This document shows positions 24,784-35,895 of a DNA stretch of 64,000 nt, in pieces. The notes under the pieces were generated by a model that saw nothing but the letters and a program-made list of their open reading frames with translations, had not been told where the DNA came from and searched no databases. The position numbers and the translations under genes were made by a program. Origin of the DNA: Sisyra terminalis. Lineage: Eukaryota; Arthropoda; Insecta; Neuroptera; Sisyridae. Every line of letters begins with the position of its first letter. Positions within the stretch are counted from its first letter, which is position 1. The stretch covers positions 1,054,001 to 1,118,000 of the forward strand of contig OY292275.1 in the NCBI GenBank assembly GCA_958496175.1, read 5' to 3'.

Positions 24784-25107
24784 AATAATGTCTTATAGAT
24801 GATAAAATTCAGATCTCAGCTTTTATTTTTTTTTTAAATAAGAAGACAATTCAGGTTTTTGAAGATCGGTTTTTTTTTTATTTAATATTTTTACTATTCA
24901 ATTAGCTACGTTTCGTTACGTATTGTAACTTCATCATAAAAATATGATTGACATATTTTGTAATTATTTTAATTTTTTTATAGAAGCCTGATGAAGTTAC
25001 GATACGTAACGAAACGTAGCTAATTGAATAGTAAAAATATTAAATAAAAAAAAAAACGATCTTATACAACCTGAATTGTCTTTTTATTTAAAAAAATAAT
25101 GTCTTAT
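24784..25107. mobile_element. G-family foldback element with 13-bp target duplication
   Basis: The direct repeat AATAATGTCTTAT flanks the element at 24784-24796 and 25095-25107. Inside, the arms are inverted copies joined by a short AT-rich centre. The right arm has a + strand core at 24988-25020 (CTGATGA, GTTACG/CGTAAC, GAAAC); the left arm's inverse has lost the first C. The ends are unequal, with a leader on the left lacking a full counterpart on the right. A 13-bp duplication with uneven ends fits target-primed insertion better than a cut-and-paste transposon. Confidence 0.75.
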
Positions 25108-26426
25108 GTTCATATACTAGTCTATAAGCCAAACTTAGATCTTGACAAACCAAATCAAAGATTTGATCAATGATTTCTTTAATTGCTCTTTTTTGGAGTC
25201 GAATTCGTGGTTCATCTTCAAAGCCTTTACGATCACGTTGGAACACTGAAACAATTTCATCCATTTTTAGTGATAAATCTTCCAAAACAAAGAACGTTAC
25301 CAATGCATGATTGTAGAAAAATTAACGACATTTTAACTTCAAACGACAAAAAATGGATTTCCCAATCGAAAAATTTTTTTTTCTTTGTTTAAAATATTTT
25401 TAAGTCTGCATTCATGTTCAACTTCTGTCTAATATCAGGATAATTTCCTTCAAAAATTTTCTTTAACGGATTTTTTTTGTCAGATTTGTAAAATTTTAAA
25501 GTTAAAATTATTTCTTAAATTCTAGTAATTAATCTCGGTTTTTTGCGAATTTATCGTTAGAAATTCATTGGAGATTTTTGGTCGTGAGTTATGAATCAAA
25601 TTGCTTTATAATTATGAAAAAATTGCTGGTTTTTAAAGGGACTTGTTTTTTTCGTTTGTAAATATCACAAGGTTGTTTGAAAATGTTAATCATATTTATT
25701 AAATTGGAGCCATTTGAAGCTGGCGATGTTTAGAAAATCATGAAACGTGTGATTATTGTCTGAAATGGAAATTATTGATCGATATGATCGTAGTTTTTCG
25801 AGAATATGCAGCAGGAATATTTACGATGGAAAGATGGGTGCATCGATATGGTGGTAGATGAGAGTGAAAGTAAGAGTGTATAAGGCCGATGCACTATTTT
25901 CGATGATTTCTTTGCTCTCCACCTTTCGGGTCCTTGGCACCGTACCAATTATTATTACAAATTAATGCAATGTTTACAAGCTGCCACCTAACCTACTTAC
26001 ATAAGGTGTAGTAGACTACACCTATTCATACACTGGAAGCCACTTTTGCCGTTTCTTTGTGTGTAATTAGAAGGGAAAATCACGATGTTGTCTCTCTGCA
26101 TTTCTCATCTAATTTTTTTTTCTTCATTCTCTGGCTGTGAAAAGTATATTATGTTGTTTCGACCACGTCTGACGGGTGTTTCGTAATAATCAGACGTTAT
26201 CCAAAATGTTTTATTAATCTAATTAAAATCCAGGTACGGGCGCAGCCGAATGAAGATATACCAAGAAGTCATTAAATTTAAATGCCTTTTTCCGTTTGTA
26301 TGGATCGGTAATATTAAACGTCCACCTCGATCGGGTGTTTGATTTAATTTTGGAAATTACAGAAGACAAAAATGCTACCGAAAGTCATTTATTGCGTCAT
26401 CGTTTTTTTATGAAATGAATGAAAGG
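25108..26426. other. Drak intron 1, single-copy sequence
   Basis: No gene is seen. The stretch 25840-26400 is less AT-rich and free of recognised repeats, and contains a short dyad GGTGTAGTAGACTACACC near 26005. It is a candidate for conserved regulatory DNA; this is an inference from composition only. Confidence 0.35.
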
Positions 26427-27239
26427 CCCTCACCAGATAAGATTGGACTAATTTTTTTCTGAAAATACCTTACAGTATGGACTACATCTCAGCCAAGTTT
26501 CAACTCTAAAATCTGACGCGTTTTTGTGTAAAAAATAATTTTTTTTTCAAATTCAATATTCTCTGAAATTGTTTGATAATACCGAAAAAAGTGCTTATGA
26601 GTTTCAAGATATCTAAGTAGTATTCCGAGAAAAATTCGAAAAAAAAATACGATTTATTTTTTCAAAATTTTTTTTATGCCAACATATCGTTTGGTACAAC
26701 TTACTTTTTTTTATATAATCCTCTATCATCGTTCTACATTATATAATTTTTTTCAGATTTTTAAAAATATTAGACAGGAGTTAAAAAAAAAATATTCTTT
26801 AAAAATTTTTTTTTGTGGGCTAAAATCTTTTAGTACCATCACGTAATTTTTTGTACATCATCCCCTTGTCTCAGTTTACTAAATATAATTTTTTCGCATT
26901 TTTAAAAATGTTAGATAATGGTTAGAATTTTTTTTTTTAATTCAGATTTTCAGTACTTACGTACTTAGTTTTTTTTTCTAAAGTTATTACTAAATGAAAT
27001 ATAAATATTTAAATGTTACGTAGAAAATGTATAAAATAAATGTTGATGACTAAGGGGATGAATAATTACTTTAGAAAAAAAAACTAAGTAAGAGCTGAAA
27101 AACTGAACTAAAAAAATATGTTTATTTTTTCTAACCATTATCTAACATTTTTAAAAATACGAAAAAATTATATTTAGTAAACTGAGATAAGAGGATGATG
27201 TAAAAAAAATTACGTGATGGTACTAAAAAATTTTAGCAC

Positions 27240-28295
27240 ACAAAAAATTTTTTAAAGAATACTTCTTTCTTTAATTATTGTCTAATATTTTCAAAAATCT
27301 GAAAAAATTATATAATATAGAATGATGATAGGAGGATTATATAGAAAAAAACTAAGGTGTAAAATTTTTTTTTGAAAAAATAAATCATATTTTTAACAAT
27401 GATCGATCGATCTGATTCATGAACGAATTTTTTTCGAATTACTACTTACTGATATCTTGAAACTCATAAGCATTTTTTTCGGTATTATCAAACAGTTTCA
27501 GAGAATATTGAATTTGAAAACAAAAATAATTTTTATTGTGTATACAATATATAGAATATATTGCGGTCCAATTTATAAAGTATAATTTAATATAATAATA
27601 TATAAAAATCATACCATAAACATTAATTTGAACCGAAGTTCTGTTCAAATGATTTGTGAATCATGACAAAGCAATTACAGAGTGATCCCAACTACTTGAT
27701 GACCACTGAGGAAGATTGCTTGGCAATCGAAATACGTATCTGGGCAATACGTCACGAATATTTACACAAAAAAATGTTTAAAGAATACTTGTTTTTTAAC
27801 TATTATCTAATATTTTTAAAAATCTGAAAAAATTATATAATGTAGAACGATGATAGAGGATTATATAGAAAAACAAAACTAAGGTGTACCAAACGATTTT
27901 GGCGTAAAAAAAAATTTTTGAAAAAATAAATCGTATTTTTAACAATGATCGATCGATCTGATTCATGAGCCAATTTTTCTCAGATTACTACTTAGTGATA
28001 TCTTGAAACTCAAACCCTTTTTTCGGTATTATCAAAGTTTCAGAGAATATTGAATTTGAAAAAAAAAAATTATTGTGTATACAATATATAGAATATATTG
28101 TGGTCCAATTTATGTAGTATAATTTAATATAAGAATATATAAAAAAATCATGCCATAAACATAAATTTGAACAGAAGTTCAAACAAAAATATTGAATGTG
28201 AATCACCACAAAGCAGTTACGGAGTGATCCAAACTACTTGATGATCACTGAGGAAGATTGCTTGGCAATCGAAATACGTATCTGGGCAATACGTC
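27240..28295. repeat. Internal tandem duplication, about 525-535 bp
   Basis: 27240-27765 is repeated at about 27770-28295. Each copy has AAAAATCTGAAAAAATTATA, ACAATGATCGATCGATCTGA, ATCTTGAAACTCA, then an M-family arm and core (27706-27753 and 28248-28295). The duplication therefore followed the M insertion. The M arm in the first copy has an internal deletion. Confidence 0.7.
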
Positions 28296-28375
28296 ACGAA
28301 TATTTTTGTTTGAACTTCTGTTCAAATTTATGTTTATGGTATTATTTTCATATATTATTATATTAAACTAGGATA

Positions 28376-29094
28376 AATCTTTTGCAGATCATTCGTTCAG
28401 CAATGCAATTCTTATGTTTTTTTTCCAGGTGAATTTTCTTCATATGGTTCCATAAATTTGATAATTTAAGGCAAGCATTTATTTTTTAATCAGAAGTCGA
28501 TCCTTAATGTCTGTAGTCGTCCACTTCTGCAATTCGAAATGCAGAACGACTAATCTGGAAAAGTGTTTTCCAAACAATTTATCGATATTGGTAATGGGAA
28601 AATTTCTGTTGACACATTATCGGGATACAATATTTTTTCTACCAATTTTTGCCACTTTACTAAGTTAATGGTGTTCCCAAATTTTGCTCAAAATTACAAA
28701 AATTCCACGTACTGCGTTGTGATACATAATAAATGCAAAATGAAATGCCAAAATGATGTGGACCTACAATCTTTTTGCTTGCAACACTCTTCAAAAATAT
28801 GAATTAAATTATTATTTTAACACAAATTATATAAATAAAAACGTCAAATTCATACGTTGCTAAGCTTTTTCCAAATAAATCATCGGAATCGATGATTACA
28901 AATAATATTCGACGTAAAAAGCAAGTAGGCGTAAAATTTATAAATAAATAAATTCATTGTTAAAACAAATCGAATTGTGAATCTAAACCATCCTCAAACC
29001 CTCTCGAATACACACAAAAAATTTCATCAAAATCGGTCCAGCCGTTTAGAAGGAGTTCAATTACAAACACACGTACAGAAGATCTATATATATA
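28376..29094 (+). mobile_element. Insertion with a non-LTR-type 3' tail inside the M element
   Basis: It splits the M-family right terminus between ATATTAAACTA and CTACATAAATTGG. Its last 120 bp contain the phrase ATCAAAATCGGTCCAGCCG, a spacer with ACAAACACACGTACAGA, and a TATATATATAAAGATT tail; this phrase and a short tandem tail are common at 3' ends of insect non-LTR (RTE-like) and related elements. A 79-codon frame at 28563-28802 has no family match. The class is a guess. Confidence 0.45.
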
Positions 29095-29328
29095 AAGATT
29101 GTACTACATAAATTGGACCGCAATATATTCTATATATTGTATACACAGTATAATTGTTCAAAGTCAGTGAAAAAATCTTATTCTGGAAATATTTTCATTT
29201 TTTACACAAAAACGCGTCATATTTTAGAGTTGAAACTTGGCTGAGATGTTGTCCATACTGTAAGGTATTTTTAAAAAAAATAGCCTAATTGCAATGGGGG
29301 CATTTTAGACCATCTTATCTGGCGAGGG

Positions 29329-30470
29329 TTTTTATAATATTTTTTTTGGTTTGGTTTTTTTAAAACTTATCAGACGATTAGGCGAAATCAGTTTATTGTT
29401 GCCTATTGTACTTGTAGAGAAAATATTTTTATAATGCAATCATATTAGAGAGCATAAAATGTAATAGACACTCTTATTGTATAGTTGCAACAATGATTTT
29501 ATCACTTTGAATGTCGATTCAAATATGCTACGTTTTAATATCAAGAAAAAAAAGAAGACTTTGAGCGACGCGTGATTATATCTTTGCCTTTACACTGTTT
29601 CATTTTACATTTTATGATTTCCGAGTGATGAACAAAACCTGAAGTGACTTTCTAACGACCCTAATGTAATTGAAAAATAAAAAAAAACGAACCGAGGGTT
29701 GCATTCATACACATACAACTCGTATTCATTACACATATCTTTTAATCAAAATGTTTCTATTGAATTTTTTCACACTGGCTTTGTTTCGAGAATGGAAATT
29801 TCATGTGGAAATAGATTGTTTTAATTTTCGTTCAAACTCGTCCAAACAAATTTAAATTGTTTCTGATGAGAGTGTGAAAATGACTGAGTGTTGGGTTGGT
29901 AACACTGGTGTCGTTGTAATGAATTTTCTTTGTATAATTTGTTTTGGACACAGCAAGACAACTTTCACCACCGAAACGACAATTATTGTTTATAATAGAT
30001 GCGTTTGTTCAATTATTGTTATTAGTGCTATGAATAATTATTCCCGATGACCCACCTGTCATGAAGAAGGTGTACGGTGTGGAACCACTTTGTGTGATAA
30101 ATTTGAACATTTTTCTACGCTAAATTGATCATTGTATGGCGTTTTTTTTTTTATATTGAGGAATAGTATTTTTTGTTAATGCAAATTAAGATTCACAATT
30201 GATTTGCTGAATTGTTGGTATTGTTGTGCAATGATTGTTATGTGGGATGTGGCGAATTAATTTTTTTTTATGTTTGAATTTGGATAAAAGATTGACGTGA
30301 CTGAATAATTGAAGAATCTTTTGTAGTTGTTATTGAAAAATTAGTCTTTGTTGTTACGTAAAGCAATTTAAGATGAATAATTTTTTTTTCAAATTGAAAT
30401 AGAACGGCATTTTTTTTTCATAGTATATTCTATTAGCTTGGTTGAGTAATTTGAGTAAGGAAATGGTTAT
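29329..30470. other. Drak intron 1, single-copy AT-rich sequence
   Basis: No gene or bounded repeat recognised. Confidence 0.4.
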
Positions 30471-32430
30471 TTTAATTTTTTTCTTGAGGATTTTTAACTT
30501 CTCACAATTGGCACTGATAATTTTTCAGATTTTCCCAAGATTTCCTTGTTTTAACCACCCAAACTATATATTGTGGTGGAAAAAAAACTACAATGGTACC
30601 TTAAACAGATGGGCATTTACCCTCCAAAAAGGGATGAAAGTTGAAGACTTTCAAGCCTAATGTGATGAAAACTAGTTTTGAACAGAGAAAGTGGAATCTC
30701 ATAAAACTTTCCCTCAATTTCGTCCCTTCCCTTATCCTCCAGTTATGTGTTAATCGAAAAAACAATGCAAGTCGTAGGAAAGTAAGGAAGTAAGTTCGAT
30801 GGAAAGCCTTAAAAAATGTTAGAATTTTTCGTAAAAAAAAAATCCCATTGGCTTACCGATGCAACCCTTAAGTTCTTGGGAATGTAATCAAAATTTCTAT
30901 TGACAATTTCGATAGGTGTTTCTTAAATATTTCAACAGTGTGTCAGAAAAACGAATAAAAAAATCGACTTACAAAATGCATGTCTCTATCGGGTGGTTTT
31001 CATCCTTCAAAAAAAGAATACAACTTTAAGGTATAAATGAGTATTTATTGACATTTTATAATGTTGTTTTTCATTGATAACACTTTAATTTCCAAAAATT
31101 TTTGGTATTCTCGTTTTTCCCTACCCCGCTTTTTTATTAGCTTGCCAATCAATTGAAGAAATAATGAAAAAAAAACAATTATTTGGTGGAAACAATTTTT
31201 TGCCCATAATAGGTTCATATAATTAAGTTATTGTTTTCTTTCGTTTTTTCAATAAAGAATGGAAATATTTATGAAATACTATCAAAATTGTTAACGATTA
31301 GTTTCCCAGTAGATTAAGGGTTGCCTCGGTAATACAATAGGATTTTTTTTTAGAGAAATTATTTTCTGAGGTTTTTACCGAATTTACGATTTGCATTGTT
31401 TTTTATTAAGTATTAAGTTCGAAATAATCTTCTATTTTCATCTCTTTTTGGAGGGTAAATGCCACCTGTTTAACATATCATGAGTGTTTTGAGCCACCAT
31501 TCATAATTTATCATTTATCCACTATAATTGATTGCTTTGTTGGTTTAATTACAAGATAATTCAGGGAAAATCCAAAAAAATTATCAGCGCCAATTTTAAG
31601 GGTTCGATTTTAAATTGTTAGGGATAAATATAGCCGCAATTGAACATCGAAAATGCATAGAATATAAATTTTAGATTTTAGAAAAAAAAAATGTAATCAA
31701 CAGGTGAACAGGTGGTAAGAATTCTTGAAACAAAAAAAAATGAGAATTTTTGTTTTCCAAAGGAAAATCAAAATAGTATTGAAAAAAAATTAAGGCTTTT
31801 CCCTCCCCTTATTGCTGTAACATTGTCATAAATTCAGTAATTCAGGTTTTCTACTCTTTTCCATCCTTTATTTGTGAATTTTTTTTTAAATTGTTGACTC
31901 TTTTATTTTAAAGGCTGCATCGGTATTATAAGATAAAATTATTTGCGGAAAAACTTGTTTTTCGTTGACTTTCTTTGGTCATATTTTCCATCGATCTTAC
32001 GATATTTTTTATATATTTGTATATATTTTTTCGTCATTTTTTCGATTAGTACGTTACTGGAAAAAAAGGAGTGGAAAATCTATTGAAGATAAAAATTTCT
32101 TTTCAGAACTAGTTTTCAGTGAAAAATTATTCTAAAACGTCAATCTGCATTTTCAATTTTCATTCTCTTTTGAAGGGTAATTGCCACTTGTTACCTATTT
32201 TGGTGGTTAATAGTTTTTTGAGTCTTCGGTTATCATCCCTCGGTTATCCACCATAAAATATACTCTGAAGTATGAGGAAATTTTTGGAAAATTCTAAAAA
32301 AAAATCAATGTAAATTTTAAGGGGTTGATTTTGAACTGTTAGGGATAAGTATTGATGAAAACTATGTTTTAAAATGCATGAAATATAAATGAGAATTTTA
32401 AAAAGGCAACAGGTAATCAAAAAAAACGAG
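30471..32430. repeat. Three diverged copies of one unit, one inverted
   Basis: About 31440-31716 and 32160-32415 are direct copies (GAGGGTAAATGCCACCTGTT or GAAGGGTAATTGCCACTTGTT-like start; shared ATTGTTAGGGATAA and AACAGGT end). About 30471-30645 is an inverted copy (AACAGATGGGCATTTACCC). Divergence is substantial. It is non-coding. Confidence 0.6.
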
Positions 32431-34600
32431 AATTGTTTGGAAAAAAAATTGAAAATTCTTTGTTTTTCAAAGAAAAATTAAAATCGTATCAAAGAAAATA
32501 ACGATCTTTTTTCTACTCTTTTCATTTTTTTAAATCGGTGAACTCAAATCTTTTATTATCTTTCTTGCTGACTATAATATAAAAAAATTTCGACTTCAAC
32601 GATTTATCGGTTGAATTTCTTGAACAAACTTTGAATAATTTTCAGTCTACAAGCTGTAATAATTTTTCGTCATATTCCATTTTAGAATAACATTGATATT
32701 TCTTCATTGTAAAACCAAATAAAATAATTTGACAAAAAATTTAATATCAAGAAAAAAAAAGTCCCAGACACTTATAACTTGTCAATTTTGATTCGGTCTG
32801 GCCCCCCACATGTGGGGAAGGTGGAGGAACACACGGGTCTTACCTAATCATTTACCATTGTAACCACAACAATAAGAAAAGAAAATTTATTCAATCACGC
32901 ACCCAATCGAATCGAAACTTGAATTGTCCAAAAAAAAAATAAGAGTTCTCGTAATATTCCATGAAACATTTAACAAACACACGAGAGGCTTGACGTGTTT
33001 TGCCAATTTTGCCATTTTTTCGGGGGAAAACTATAAAAAAAAAAATCTCGCTGACCTTTCCACCCACAGGAATCTTTTGAAATCTGTATCGCTTTTACTT
33101 AATTGGACGAGCCGCGATGGTTGCATTCGTCATTTAACATTTTATTGCCGCCAACCGATCAAATTACATAGTTGTTTGCTTACAAAATACACTGATTTTC
33201 AGGTAGTAACTCGATTTTTTTTTTGGCTAAAATTAGCAATTCAAAACATAGATTACGAGGTTATCGATTTGAATTTAATTTTTTTTTTGGTGGTCGCATT
33301 TGATTTTGGCAAATCGCAGCGTTGAATATTAAATAGCCTATTGTTCAATTATGCAATTCATATCAGGATGAAATTAGAAAGTTCAATTTGGTCAATTTTG
33401 CAATTTCATTCACAAAATATTCGTTTAGATTTTTCACATCGTTGATCAACTTTGTTAGGGGCCACATTTTCTTATTTTCCCACGATTCGGTTCGATCGAT
33501 CGTGCTGTGTGTGTTATAGGTGTATGCATATCTACAAATGTAATGGACGAAAAATTTTTCTACGGAATTATTTGGCGTACAAAACTTTCATTTTCAATAT
33601 ATATTAAATCGAATCATGATTTTACGCCAAACGAATATGAATGTAATGAATTGTGTTGGGATGGTTTCGATCAGCAGTCATGACCAAACTATTATATCGA
33701 TTGATTGAGATCAATTTTTTGACTTTCACACTGCTAAACTAACAAAGTACCATTTCATTTCATTCGATTCTTCTTCGATTATTATCTTGGACATTTGCAT
33801 GTATCGATTGCTTTCTCAGTTGCACATATTAATTAAAATTTAATTTATCACTTCCTCCTCGTTTCAAGTTTTTTTTTTTTTTTTAAATAAATGGTTTTAA
33901 TTTATTTTTGTTGTCGCTGTTTTTTTTTAAATTATTTCAAGGTTTTATTTTCAATAAATTTTCGTGGTTTTAATCAGAGTATGGTGATATGTTCAACAAG
34001 GATTGAATCATTTTCATATACTTATGGCTTTGATTTTTGACTTGGAAATTTGCACGTAGGCATCTCACTGGTCTAAAATTTACAATAATCAGATGCCTTG
34101 TAAATTAATTATTTACTAAAAGTTTTTGATTTTTTTTTTGGAAAATTTACTAGTTGAAGGAAAGAATTTTTTTGGATAAGTTTTATTTGTGGTTCATAGT
34201 TTAAAGTAGAGGATATTGTCCTGATTTTTAGAGATTACGTCCTTATTTGACCTGAATAAAGTGAATTGGTGAACTCTTTTCTGCTTATTATGCTATTTTA
34301 TAAAATGCTAATGCGCCATTAAAGAATCTGAAGTCTTGTTAATCAATATCTCAGAGTGGATGGAATGAGAAGAAGTAGTTGGATAGAGGATGATAGTTAT
34401 TGATACTTTCAAGATTACTTTTTTTGGATTTGCAAAGCAAATAAATTTCTATTTATTCACTTGATAGAAAATTTGAAACCAAAAATAAAATTGACGAAAA
34501 AAGGAACGGAATTTTCTAATGTAAATGAGACCAAATTCGATGTATTCAATGGAAACGGAATAATCAAAATCGGATTAGTCTGTGAAAAATTTTGGCTACC
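32431..34600. other. Drak intron 1, AT-rich
   Basis: No gene is recognised. The 133-codon frame at 32924-33325 has no family motif and runs through poly-A and poly-T tracts. The stretch 33480-33800 is less repetitive and could be regulatory. Confidence 0.4.
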
Positions 34601-34608
34601 CTATCAAA

Positions 34609-35895
34609 AAATCCACATAGAAATCCATGTGGATTCCTATGTGGTGTTTTTTTATTTACAGAATACAAAATTAATTTTGTCCTTCAATGTGTATACAATA
34701 TATAGAATATATTGCGGTCCAATGTATGTAGTATAATTTAATATAGTTTTATATAAAAATCATACCATGAACATAAATTTGAACAAAAGTTCAAACAAAA
34801 ATATTCGTGACGTATTGCCCGAGTACGTATTTCGATTGCCAAGCAATCTTCCTCAATGGTCACCAAGTAGTTTGGATCACTCCGTAACTGCTTTGTGATG
34901 ATTCACCACTGAAGAAGATTGCTTGGCAATCGAAATACGTATCTGGATAATACGTCACGAATATTTTTGTTGGAACTTCTGTTCAAATTTATGTTTATGG
35001 TATGATTTTCATATATTATTATAATAAATTATACTACATAAATTGGACCCCAATATATTCTATATATTGTATACACAGTATAACTGTTCAAAGTCAGCGA
35101 AAAAATCTTATTATGATTGTCCTTTAGTGTGAACGATTTAATGTCAAAGGATATTGCCATTGTTCACCACTGCCAAAAATAACAATTACATATAATAACA
35201 TTTAAAATGATACTTAAAACAATGAAAAACAATACAAATATGGTTGTTCAAGGCGTTTTAACGTAAACGCGTTTTAACGTCTAGCGTTTTAGCTAGTGCA
35301 TAAAATCTTTTGCAATCTCGGATGAATGGATGACAGAAATATCTAAATTTGAATTTGAAAATAAGTTTTTTATTTTCTGTTATTGTTCGCTATCTGAAAA
35401 TATTGTTTTCAATCCTCACTTCCTTCATTTTTGTTATGGATCCACATAAATCTATGCTTTCCTATGTGGATTCCTTAATAAATTTACATATATCCCATGT
35501 TTTCCAATGTGAATTCCCATATAAATTCCATGCTTCTTTATGTGGATTTTTTTGGCAGAGTTGTTATCTCAAATTGAGAAAGTTCGGGTTTTTTTCGTCG
35601 CTTGAAAAAATTGAAGTTTTTAAAGATATTTTGTTGTTTCCCACAAAAATCCACATAAATCTGTGCTTTTCTTAGAAGATTCCTTCATAAATTCACATAA
35701 ATCCCATGCTTTCTTTTCTCAATTTTTTTAATAGAATAATTTAAACAGAAAAAATTCAATCTCAAATTAAGAATCTTCTGTTTTTTTTCCTCAATTAAAG
35801 AAATTGAATTTTGTTGTTGAAATTGATATTTTTGTTGTTTTGTATTGTTTATCATATAAATCCACATAAATTCCATGCTTTCCTTCGTAGATTTT
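34609..35895. repeat. Cluster of short AATCCACATAAAT repeats
   Basis: Variants of ATCCACATAAATCCATGC followed by TTTCCTATGTGGATT occur at about 34609-34641, 35442-35475, 35540-35552, 35647-35712 and 35856-35892. Each full unit is a dyad (CCACATA and TATGTGG). An M element sits between the first and second. Function is unknown. Confidence 0.5.
34685..35116. mobile_element. M-family foldback element with 8-bp target duplication
   Basis: TTGTCCTT flanks the element at 34677-34684 and 35117-35124. The two arms are inverted copies. The right arm includes an outer segment (AGTATAACTGTTCAAAGTC) that the left arm lacks, so the ends are unequal. The + strand core at 34909-34956 is intact (CTGAAGA, GATTGC/GCAATC, GAAA, then ACGTAT/ATACGT and GTC). 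The - strand core at 34809-34856 has a mutated first base. Confidence 0.7.

Larger units (their letters stand above)
26427..29328. mobile_element. Large foldback element, enlarged by nested insertions
   Basis: The ends CCCTCACCAGATAAGAT and (inverted) ATCTTATCTGGCGAGGG are terminal inverted repeats; matching continues inward through ACCTTACAGTATGGAC and TGACGCGTTTTTGTGT. The left portion 26560-27510 is itself a near-palindrome centred at about 27035. The right terminus was displaced to 29190-29328 by an M-family element and later events. The uninterrupted element would be about 1.25 kb. No transposase is present. Confidence 0.7.

Noticed and set aside
32924..33325. 133-codon open frame
   Set aside because: Translation is dominated by Phe/Lys/Leu from homopolymer tracts, with no homologous pattern.
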